NCBI GenBank assembly: GCA_028293365.1 | Contig: JAQGOX010000468.1 | Location: forward strand, 1 to 5,770 | From: Verrucomicrobiales bacterium | GTDB lineage: Bacteria > Verrucomicrobiota > Verrucomicrobiia > Limisphaerales > SXQI01 | Length of the DNA: 5,770 nucleotides | Direction of reading: 5' to 3' | Shown: in pieces, positions 1 to 5,662 of the stretch | Layout: each line of letters begins with the position of its first letter | Position numbering within the stretch: position 1 is the first letter of the stretch | Translations under genes and position numbers: made by a program | Notes under the pieces: model-generated | The model's input: the letters and a program-made list of their open reading frames with translations, nothing else | Told to the model about the DNA's origin: nothing | Databases searched by the model: none

Positions 1-346
1 CACAAATGGAAACGATAATTCGTTGACGCAGGACTCAGGCGTCAAGCTGGATACCGCATTGGCAAACAATCTGAGCGGTGTAAAGGCCCTCTTTCAGGAC
101 GCCAATAACGGAATCGCAACCAGGATCGCAAAGTATTTGGACGGTGCTATTGGTGATACCGGTACTATCACCGCCAAACTTACCAATTTCGGGAAACAGT
201 CCTCAAATATTGACGTTCAGATTGCAGATATGGAACGGTTGGTCCAAAATGATATTCAACGGATGACTGACAGTTTCGTTGCCATGGAAACAGCGACCGC
301 CAATACCAATCAACAATTAGCCTATCTTCAAAAGCAATTCCCATAA
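1..346 (+). CDS. fliD: Flagellar hook-associated protein 2 (filament cap) FliD, C-terminal fragment
   Basis: The gene enters from upstream: the frame is open from base 2 and gives 114 residues ending at TAA 344-346. The TTG at 23 is internal and is not a real start. FliD forms the pentameric cap at the filament tip, under which exported flagellin folds. The visible part matches the FliD C-terminal domain. It has a 'SGVKALF' stretch, then a helical segment with the Gly-rich turn 'GAIGDTGTI', then a long heptad-like helix. It ends in 'SFVAMETATANTNQQLAYLQ', the family's terminal 'F-x-A-[ML]-E/D...N-x-Q...YL' coiled-coil helix. The next gene begins 3 bases after the stop. Identification is by motif recognition; the N-terminal domain lies outside the window. 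Confidence in the family is high. Confidence 0.9.
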   Translation, partial: TNGNDNSLTQDSGVKLDTALANNLSGVKALFQDANNGIATRIAKYLDGAIGDTGTITAKLTNFGKQSSNIDVQIADMERLVQNDIQRMTDSFVAMETATANTNQQLAYLQKQFP

Positions 347-349
347 ATC

Positions 350-1042
350 ATGAGCAGCAATACCTGGGGGAGGACGGTTCGGGTCGGAACGGGGGCGCTT
401 GTCGCGGGAGCCTTGATTCTTTTTCTATCGGCTTGTGCGGAGGTGCGGGAGTCTCCGCTCGGACCTCGCTATCACGCGACCAACGTTTTTGGACTCGACA
501 ATTCCGGCGTTACGAAGCTGAGGAGAGTTGCATTTCTACCCCTTGCGGCCACCGAGTCCGGAACAGATCTTCAGTCTGGCGCTGATACTCTCGAGCCAGT
601 TCTTCTCGCCGAATTGCAGAAAAAAAACCGATTTGAGATTGTACCTGTGTCGCGTGTTGAAATGACGCGGTGGACCGGCAAGCCCAGCCTTCGTGGAGAT
701 GAAGTTCTCCCCGAAGGGTTTCCAGATCGTGTCACGAAGGAAACCGGATGCGACGGCATATTGTTTTCAACTCTAACAGTCTTTCATCCCTATACTCCCA
801 CGGCGATCGGATGGCGGCTAAAGCTTGTTGCCGTTCAGGACAAATCAATAGTCTGGGCGGCCGACCAGGTATTTGACGCGGCGAGCACCGAGGTCGCGAA
901 TTCCGCGCGTGATTATCAACGGAAACAACCCGAATTGAGACCCGGATTGCGCGAAGGCCGCAAAATCCTGCTTTCGCCAACGGCTTTCGGACACTACAGT
1001 GCGGCAGCGCTACTGGATACGCTTCCGCCATATCCCCGCTAA
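350..1042 (+). CDS. Probable outer-membrane lipoprotein with CsgG/FlgO/LpoB-like fold
   Basis: This is a 230-residue protein with a lipoprotein signal. It has basic residues R8 and R11, a hydrophobic stretch at about 13-26, and the lipobox L26-S-A-C29, so Cys29 would be lipidated after cleavage. A30 at +2 does not suggest inner-membrane retention by the E. coli Asp+2 rule. The mature part has the alternating pattern of CsgG/FlgO/LpoB-type lipoproteins. It shows a first strand 'VAFLPLA' (about 60-66), a helix ending 'LLAELQKKNRFEIVPVSRV', a 'TGCDGILFSTLTVF' helix-strand, then 'WRLKLVAVQDKSIVWAADQVFDA', resembling the final 'l-lvdv-tG-ivWs' hairpin. The start is ATG 350, with no clear Shine-Dalgarno sequence and only 3 bases after fliD, so translation is probably coupled. 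FlgO and related lipoproteins build flagellar outer-membrane rings in Vibrio, so a flagellar envelope role is inferred from fold and position. It could instead be an unrelated envelope lipoprotein. The fold call is moderate and the function is uncertain. Confidence 0.6.
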   Translation: MSSNTWGRTVRVGTGALVAGALILFLSACAEVRESPLGPRYHATNVFGLDNSGVTKLRRVAFLPLAATESGTDLQSGADTLEPVLLAELQKKNRFEIVPVSRVEMTRWTGKPSLRGDEVLPEGFPDRVTKETGCDGILFSTLTVFHPYTPTAIGWRLKLVAVQDKSIVWAADQVFDAASTEVANSARDYQRKQPELRPGLREGRKILLSPTAFGHYSAAALLDTLPPYPR

Positions 1043-1066
1043 AGTTTTGCTAAATTCGACCGATAT
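1040..1066 (+). promoter_or_regulatory. Sigma-28 (FliA) class late flagellar promoter
   Basis: The -35 element TAAAGTTT (1040-1047) is identical to the enteric FliA consensus. An 11-base spacer follows (1048-1058), then the -10 element ACCGATAT (1059-1066), which matches GCCGATAA at 6 of 8 positions. The total is 14 of 16 positions with the consensus spacing. The site begins in the lipoprotein stop codon (1040-1042) and fills the start of the only real intergenic gap. Transcription would begin near 1072-1075 and leave a leader of about 50 bases before the start codon at 1123. The consensus comes from enterics, so use by this organism's FliA is inferred. Confidence 0.75.
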
Positions 1067-1106
1067 GAAAGGGTGGCGCTTAATCGCGGACCTGTTTTTG
1101 CCTGCC

Positions 1107-1114
1107 AGGAAGGA
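1107..1114 (+). promoter_or_regulatory. Strong ribosome binding site fixing the start at 1123
   Basis: AGGAAGGA lies 8 bases before ATG 1123 and is the best Shine-Dalgarno match seen in the window. It supports this start rather than the out-of-frame ATG at 1065, which falls inside the -10 element. Confidence 0.7.
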
Positions 1115-1122
1115 CAGTAAGT

Positions 1123-1401
1123 ATGGAAGTTAAATTAAATATAAACTCGGCCGGAGCAATCAATATTCCCGCTCCGCAACCGAAAACTACAAAGCATTCC
1201 GAAGGCATTGATGCGACTGAATTCAGCGGAGCGACCGCATTGGATCAATCCTTAAATGACACACCTGGCATTCGCCCGGAGGTTGTGGCCCGAGCCCGTG
1301 AACTGGTATCGCAACCACAGTATCCTCCAACCGAAGCGATCAGGAAAATAGCAAGACTTCTCGCGTTCAACATGGATCAAATCGGCGATTCAGGTCTATG
1401 A
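1123..1401 (+). CDS. Small FlgM-like protein, candidate anti-sigma-28 factor
   Basis: This is a 92-residue soluble protein. Residues 1-48 are polar, rich in Ala, Thr, Pro and Asn, and look disordered. Residues about 50-83 ('RPEVVARARELVSQPQYPP' followed by 'TEAIRKIARLLA') resemble the FlgM C-terminal sigma-binding region, 'R-V-x-x-[IL]-K-x-x-[IV]-x-x-G-x-Y-x-[VP]-x-x-x-x-IA-x-x-L', but with about two extra residues between Tyr and Ile-Ala. Length (FlgM is usually about 90-100 residues) and layout fit. FlgM inhibits FliA until it is exported through the finished hook-basal body. A sigma-28 promoter lies directly upstream, as for flgM elsewhere, and the stop overlaps the fliS start by 4 bases (ATGA). 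In Salmonella FliS has been reported to bind FlgM, so the adjacency makes sense. The similarity is short, and a lineage-specific flagellar protein of unknown role is the alternative. No symbol is assigned. Confidence 0.5.
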   Translation: MEVKLNINSAGAINIPAPQPKTTKHSEGIDATEFSGATALDQSLNDTPGIRPEVVARARELVSQPQYPPTEAIRKIARLLAFNMDQIGDSGL

Positions 1402-1832
1402 GTTATTCCGCAACCCAGGCATGGAGGTCCTATAAACAAGTCGCAACAAAAACAGCGGCTCCCGGGCAATTGGTGCTGATGCTCTTCGATGGGGCCATTC
1501 GTTTTCTCGATCGAGCGCTCACCGGATTTGCGATGGATGACCCTGCGGATGCGAATTCCACCATCAGCAACAATATCCTGCGTGCACAGGATATTGTTTA
1601 TGAATTAAACGTCTCGTTGAACCTCGAACTGGGCGGCGAACTCGCTTCAACACTCCGGGCTCTCTACCACTTCATGGATGGGCAACTCACGCAAAGCAAT
1701 TTACGCAAGGAAAGACAAGGCATAGATGATGTCTTGAAACGCCTGAGTGTGCTGCGCGAAGCCTGGGCAACGATGTTGAGCGGAGAAGTTGGACGCGAAA
1801 ATGACGCTTTGCCTGCGCTGGCCGCTGCGTAG
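1398..1832 (+). CDS. fliS: Flagellin export chaperone FliS
   Basis: This 144-residue protein carries the FliS hallmarks. The N-terminus has aromatic residues (W9, Y12) followed by 'TKTAAPGQLVLMLFDGAIRFL' at about 17-37, matching the family's 'T-A-[SP]-P-x-x-L-[IV]-x-[ML]-L-[YF]-[DE]-G-A'. Then come 'ISNNILRAQDIVYELNVSLNLELGGELASTLRALYHFM' (the family's 'i-ka-~I~~eL~~sLd~e~Gg~ia~nL~~LY~~m') and a C-terminal helix with 'VLREAWATML'. FliS binds the flagellin C-terminus in the cytoplasm, prevents early polymerisation and delivers it to the FlhA export gate. The length is slightly above the usual 125-140 because of an Ala-rich tail. The ATG overlaps the previous stop (ATGA 1398-1401) and only a weak AGG (1392-1394) precedes it, which points to translational coupling. 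No key region seems to be missing. Confidence 0.95.
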   Translation: MSYSATQAWRSYKQVATKTAAPGQLVLMLFDGAIRFLDRALTGFAMDDPADANSTISNNILRAQDIVYELNVSLNLELGGELASTLRALYHFMDGQLTQSNLRKERQGIDDVLKRLSVLREAWATMLSGEVGRENDALPALAAA

Positions 1833-1836
1833 AGTC

Positions 1837-2205
1837 ATGACTCCCAATTTCCAGTTGATCGAGCTGTATGCGGACTGGCGAAAGCTTTCAGACGAAGAAT
1901 GCGAGGCTTTGCGACATCAGGATTGGGGTCGCGTGGCTGAATCTCAAGCGAGGAAAAAATCACTTCAGGACGTGATCTCGACTGTGTTTAAAACCTGCAC
2001 GGTTGAGCAACGTCGATCCGCTCAAATCAAAGAAATCCTTTCAGAACTGATCAAATCCGAACAAGCAAATCAACAATTGCTGGAAAGAATTCGGAAAACG
2101 GCGGAAAAAGAGCGGGGCGATCTTGGCGGCGTTGCCCGCACCCTGCGGCGAATCCAGGGGTCTTATGGACAACAACCGCAGACCGTGTGGCACTCCTATT
2201 CGTAA
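1837..2205 (+). CDS. FliT/FlgN-like flagellar export chaperone (divergent)
   Basis: This is a 122-residue, almost wholly helical cytoplasmic protein. An in-frame ATG at 1789 would overlap fliS by 44 bases. ATG 1837, 4 bases after the fliS stop, gives a natural N-terminus ('MTPNFQLIELYADWRKLSDEEC') and is preferred, although its Shine-Dalgarno sequence is weak. The pattern is a first amphipathic helix, a central helix with 'DVISTVFKTC', then a long helix ('LLERIRKTAEKERGDLGGVA') ending 'RRIQGSYG'. It is typical of FliT/FlgN-type chaperones, whose last helix has 'N-x-x-L-L...L...Y'. FliT binds FliD and helps deliver it to the export apparatus, and fliD-fliS-fliT order is classic. The family is poorly conserved, so the call rests mainly on position after fliS, size and helix pattern. 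Its last 41 bases overlap the start of the kinase gene. Confidence 0.6.
   Translation: MTPNFQLIELYADWRKLSDEECEALRHQDWGRVAESQARKKSLQDVISTVFKTCTVEQRRSAQIKEILSELIKSEQANQQLLERIRKTAEKERGDLGGVARTLRRIQGSYGQQPQTVWHSYS
2156..2160 (+). promoter_or_regulatory. Possible ribosome binding site for the kinase gene
   Basis: AGGGG ends 4 bases before ATG 2165, inside the fliT-like reading frame. The spacing is a little short. It is the main sequence support for starting the kinase at 2165, which is the only in-frame ATG before the first PAS domain. GTG 2366 and GTG 2411 have no obvious Shine-Dalgarno sequence. Confidence 0.35.
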
Positions 2206-4378
2206 CGAAAACCGCCCGCTCGCTCAACCTTTGGCGCGGACGAACGCGACAGTCCCCTTCGAGCCAAAGTCTTCACGGGCAAAAGCCCTAAGCAGAGATT
2301 TCCGCCGGTCAGGCAGGAACAATGATAGCATTTCGATCTGGCAAAATCGCCGCGAACTGCTAAAAGTGAATTGCAATGTTGTTCCCTTTAGCAGAGATCC
2401 GCGCGTTGATGTGAAAATCTGTCCACCTGCCCTCCTCGAAAAAGATTTGTCGCCCGCGGCGAGGTCCACTCGACCAGGACCTAATTGGCTCGATGCCGGC
2501 ATTTTAATTTTTGATGACAAAAAGGAGATATTGCAGTGCAACGATCCGTTGCGTTACTGGCTCTCCGCAGATAGGCCGATCGGCCTTTCGTTTCCCACCC
2601 TCTTCACGCAAGCGGGGCGGTCCAATCTTGGAGCTGCCGTGGAGAAACTGCTTGAGGAAGGACGGCCATTTGCAACGGGCACATACATGGTTGGCGATGA
2701 ACAGGATTCTTCCATGCGGCTGGACATGGAGTTGAGCCGGACCGCAAATGTGAATGTTTTGCGGTTGAACTCCGTTTTACCGACCGCAGGCGAATTGAGG
2801 GAATCTCCCTGGCAAGAGCATCTGGGCAGCGAAGGCTCGCAACGCTCCATGTTCGTGCGGATGATGAAAGCCGAGTCAAGACTGGAAAACCTGACCCAGC
2901 GGTGGCCGGGCGTGATCTTTACGCAACGACCGGACTTTACGTTTGATTTCATAACTCCGCGCATCGAGGAACTGACCGGCATCCCGGTGGAGCAATGGCA
3001 TAGACAATCCGATTGTTTTTGGAGTTGCGTTCACGAAGCAGACGCGGAGGAACTGACGTTGCAACTTAAGATGTTGAATCCGAAACGGAGCGTGATGCGG
3101 TCGAGCTACCGAATCCGTCACAAACTGACAGGCCGGGTTTCGTACATAATGGAACACAGAGAAGCGTTGCTGACGGAAAACGGACTGCTGTTGGGGTTTG
3201 AAGGAGTTTGGCTAGATATAACCAGGCAGGCGATCGCGGAAAAGCGACTCTCTGCCGCAGCATGGAAAGAGACTTTGGCGGTTTTAACCATGGGCCTGGC
3301 CCATGATTTCAGCAATATTATCGCAGGAATTCTCGCGCTCAGTGAATCGTTTCAGGCAGAAATTCCTCGCGAGAGCTCCTTTTACGAGGGACTGGGGCTC
3401 ATTCAGAGTAATGCAAAACAAGCGAACCAGCTTGTACAGCGCATTCTCAACCTTCACCAGGGCAAGACAGGCGAACGAAGTTATCACGATGTCAACGAAC
3501 TCGTGAATGATTTAACCGATCTGATTCGGAAAATCGTAACACGCCGGATTCGGGTCGAAACCCAGATCGCGGCGACTTGTCTTCCGGTTTACCTGGATCC
3601 CATCGAATTCCGGCAAGTGTTCATTAACCTCGCCCTGAATGCCGCAGATGCAATGCCGAACGGCGGGGGCCTTACCTTTTCAACCCACCTCTGCCAATCG
3701 TACGGAAATCCTCCTGGCTATATTCTTGGGAGTGTTCCGCACTGGCCGGCTGTTTGCATTGAAGTAAAAGATACAGGAACCGGAATTCCGCCCCATTTGC
3801 TTTCATGCATTTTCGATCCTTTTTTTACAACCAAAGCAACGAACAAGGGATCCGGCCTCGGTCTTTACAACGCACGTTTGTTTGTTGAAAAGCATGACGG
3901 AGCATTAACGGTCGATTCAAAAGAAGGAGAGGGCAGCACTTTCAGAGTGTGGCTTCCTGAGACAGATTTTTCGGAAACGCAAAGCACGGACACCGTAACA
4001 GAGGTATACCGGCACAACCTCATTCTTGCGGGGAAACCCGGACAGATAATTGATTCGACTGCCGTTATCCTGAGGCAGGCAGGGTTTTACGTCGTCCTGG
4101 CGCCATCCGAGGAAAGCGCCCTGGCTCTCTTATTCAGTTCAGAATATAAGTGGGCTGCGCTGGTCGTGCTTGCTTCGACCGATGACAGCTATTGCGCAAA
4201 ATTGTTGCAGGAGGTTCGTTCACTCCGTATACCGATTAAGAGCGCGTTACTCATTCTGGCACGCAATCAGGATGAGATGAGTTCCGAAATTACTTCGGGA
4301 GTGGATTTGGTTATCACCAACGACACAGCTCCAAATGAAATGGTTTCTCAGATCAAAAACTTGATCGAAGGAAACTGA
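2165..4378 (+). CDS. Cytoplasmic PAS-PAS sensor histidine kinase with C-terminal pseudo-receiver
   Basis: From ATG 2165 the protein has 737 residues and no membrane segment, so it is cytoplasmic. Residues 1 to about 105 are Arg/Pro/Ser-rich with no recognised fold. PAS-like region 1 covers about 108-206 ('DAGILIFDDKKEILQCNDPLRYWL'). PAS region 2 covers about 242-356 and ends in 'GFEGVWLDITRQ', as in PAS_3-type folds. The dimerisation domain has the phospho-acceptor H380 in 'GLAHDFSNI', an NtrB-like H-box. The ATPase has an N-box with N492 ('INLALNAADAM'), a G1 box 'DTGTGI' (536-541), an F-box 'IFDPFFTT' (549-556) and a G2 box 'GSGLGL' (562-567), so kinase activity is expected. Residues about 614-737 look like a receiver fold without its Asp. 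The natural partner is the receiver encoded 3 bases downstream. A flagellar or chemosensory input role is inferred only from context. The start is uncertain: it overlaps the fliT-like gene by 41 bases, and GTG 2366 would give 670 residues. Confidence 0.88.
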   Translation: MDNNRRPCGTPIRNENRPLAQPLARTNATVPFEPKSSRAKALSRDFRRSGRNNDSISIWQNRRELLKVNCNVVPFSRDPRVDVKICPPALLEKDLSPAARSTRPGPNWLDAGILIFDDKKEILQCNDPLRYWLSADRPIGLSFPTLFTQAGRSNLGAAVEKLLEEGRPFATGTYMVGDEQDSSMRLDMELSRTANVNVLRLNSVLPTAGELRESPWQEHLGSEGSQRSMFVRMMKAESRLENLTQRWPGVIFTQRPDFTFDFITPRIEELTGIPVEQWHRQSDCFWSCVHEADAEELTLQLKMLNPKRSVMRSSYRIRHKLTGRVSYIMEHREALLTENGLLLGFEGVWLDITRQAIAEKRLSAAAWKETLAVLTMGLAHDFSNIIAGILALSESFQAEIPRESSFYEGLGLIQSNAKQANQLVQRILNLHQGKTGERSYHDVNELVNDLTDLIRKIVTRRIRVETQIAATCLPVYLDPIEFRQVFINLALNAADAMPNGGGLTFSTHLCQSYGNPPGYILGSVPHWPAVCIEVKDTGTGIPPHLLSCIFDPFFTTKATNKGSGLGLYNARLFVEKHDGALTVDSKEGEGSTFRVWLPETDFSETQSTDTVTEVYRHNLILAGKPGQIIDSTAVILRQAGFYVVLAPSEESALALLFSSEYKWAALVVLASTDDSYCAKLLQEVRSLRIPIKSALLILARNQDEMSSEITSGVDLVITNDTAPNEMVSQIKNLIEGN
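4367..4372 (+). promoter_or_regulatory. Ribosome binding site of the response regulator gene
   Basis: GAAGGA lies inside the last codons of the kinase gene, 9 bases before ATG 4382. It supports that start and independent initiation of the regulator on the same transcript. Confidence 0.55.
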
Positions 4379-4381
4379 GCT

Positions 4382-5662
4382 ATGAATTCCCAACCTGGCA
4401 ACCTGCACTCGACCAATCCCAACCGGATTCTGGTAGTCGATGACGAAGAGATTGTGATGGTGGCACTTCGGGAAACGCTTACGCGCTCCGGTTTTCAGGT
4501 TGAAACCGCCTCGAATCCGAAGGTCGCACTTGAGCACCTGAACAAGCACCAATTTGCTGCGATTATTTCCGACCACCAGATGCCGGAAATGACCGGCCTC
4601 GATTTCTTTGTGCTCGTAAAACAAATCCAACCCGATGCCGCTCGGATATTGATCACTGCGGTTCTCAGTCTCGATACGGTAATCGATGCGATTAACAAAG
4701 GAGAAATCTATCGTTTCATTGTCAAGCCATGGCTTCGAGAGGAACTGCTTGCCACGGTAAAAAACGCCGTTCAAAGGTATGAACTTCTGTGCCGTAACAG
4801 TGTCCTGCAAGCAACGACGTTCGCGATTAACGAAAAGTTAAAGAGCGTCAATCAGCAGCTTCAAGAGCAGATCACTCAAGTCGCCGAGCAGAACAAACAA
4901 CTCGCTCAGCTTAACGAGTCATCGGCACGAAACCTGGATCAGTCGGTCCGGCTTTGTCTGCAGACCATGCAGACCTTTTATCCGACTCTTGGTATCCAGG
5001 CCCGCAGCGTTCACCAAATCTGCACGGCCTTATCGGAAACTTTGGATCTGCCGGCACAGGAAAGGACCTTATTGGACATATGCGCCCTTCTCCACGATAT
5101 CGGTCTGGTGGGCATCTCACGGCAACTGATCAAACAATGGCAAAGCGATCCCGCCTCTTTGGATGAGGGACAACGCGCGTTAATTGAACAGCACCCCGTG
5201 CTCGGGCAGGAATTGGCGGGCTTCGTGCATGACCTGAGCCATGCAGGACTGATTATTCGAGCACACCACGAACATTTTGACGGAAGTGGCTACCCGGACC
5301 GCCTGGCAGGGAACCAAATCCCCTGGCTGGCACGTTTGCTTGCCGTCGCTGTCGCCTACGCCTCTGCGAATCCGAACACAAGTCCGCTCGTGGAGATCAA
5401 GTGCGGCAGCGGCAGTCGATTTGATCCCGAGGCAGTCCGGGCCTTTTTGCGAGCCCTGCCTAAAATAGCGGCGCGGCCTAAAGAACGTGAGGTTCTCCTG
5501 GCGGAATTACGGCCAGGAATGGTCCTCGCCAAAGGGATTTATACATCGAGTGGCTTGCTGCTGGTTCCCGAGGGCCAAAAGCTGAGCTCTCCATTTATCG
5601 ATAAATTGCTTAACCACAACCGAATTAGTCCGATAAACCAATCATTAGTAGTGTACTGTTAA
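4382..5662 (+). CDS. Response regulator: receiver, coiled coil, degenerate HD-GYP domain
   Basis: This is a 426-residue cytoplasmic protein. The receiver domain (about 15-130) is complete: acidic pair D20/D21, phospho-acceptor D64 ('IISDHQMPEMTGL'), T92 and K115 in 'RFIVKPW', the style seen in RpfG-like regulators. A Gln-rich coiled-coil linker spans about 140-180. The HD-GYP region (about 200-360) has H238-D239 in 'LLHDIGLVGI', H271 in 'HPVLG', and H295-H296-E297 in 'HHEHFDGSGYP'. Such domains hydrolyse cyclic di-GMP, which controls motility versus attachment. Here the Lys of HDxGK is Leu (L242). The usual early His appears to be Q206, and the Asp of 'VAD' is V324. The 'DALTSxRPYR' segment is shortened before 'GSGSRFDPEAV'. 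A C-terminal module (about 368-426) has 'LRPGMVLAKGIYTSSGLLL', often found beside HD-GYP or HDOD domains. Activity may be lost or altered, and binding of nucleotide or of a partner is an alternative. The gene sits 3 bases after its probable cognate kinase. Confidence 0.9.
   Translation: MNSQPGNLHSTNPNRILVVDDEEIVMVALRETLTRSGFQVETASNPKVALEHLNKHQFAAIISDHQMPEMTGLDFFVLVKQIQPDAARILITAVLSLDTVIDAINKGEIYRFIVKPWLREELLATVKNAVQRYELLCRNSVLQATTFAINEKLKSVNQQLQEQITQVAEQNKQLAQLNESSARNLDQSVRLCLQTMQTFYPTLGIQARSVHQICTALSETLDLPAQERTLLDICALLHDIGLVGISRQLIKQWQSDPASLDEGQRALIEQHPVLGQELAGFVHDLSHAGLIIRAHHEHFDGSGYPDRLAGNQIPWLARLLAVAVAYASANPNTSPLVEIKCGSGSRFDPEAVRAFLRALPKIAARPKEREVLLAELRPGMVLAKGIYTSSGLLLVPEGQKLSSPFIDKLLNHNRISPINQSLVVYC

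Noticed and set aside
1065..1133. A 22-codon open frame starting at ATG 1065 and overlapping the start at 1123, possible leader peptide
   Set aside because: The ATG lies in the -10 element of the sigma-28 promoter and upstream of the expected transcript start. It has no Shine-Dalgarno sequence and no recognisable peptide features.
1789..1836. An upstream in-frame ATG start for the fliT-like gene
   Set aside because: It would place a long overlap within the conserved end of fliS, and the added residues look like an out-of-frame reading. ATG 1837 fits operon spacing better.
2277..2288. A small hairpin, GGGC-AAAA-GCCC, considered as a terminator between the fliT-like gene and the kinase
   Set aside because: The stem is only 4 base pairs and no T-run follows.
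2573..2586. A 14-base perfect palindrome, AGGCCGATCGGCCT
   Set aside because: It is inside the PAS-coding region of the kinase. One such palindrome in under 6 kb is near chance expectation, and no promoter lies nearby.
4247..4810. A 187-codon antisense open frame across the kinase-regulator junction
   Set aside because: It runs opposite two clearly coding regions with conserved domains, shows no recognisable family pattern, and is best explained as a shadow frame.
5328..5343. A sigma-54-like TGGCAC...TTGC pair
   Set aside because: The GG-to-GC distance is 11 instead of 10 bases and it lies within the conserved HD-GYP coding region.
5610..5636. A possible second sigma-28 promoter before the last gene (TCCGATAA at 5629-5636, 7 of 8 matches to the -10 consensus)
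   Set aside because: At the required spacing the -35 region (TTAACCAC) matches TAAAGTTT at only 3 of 8 positions, and the site lies in coding sequence.
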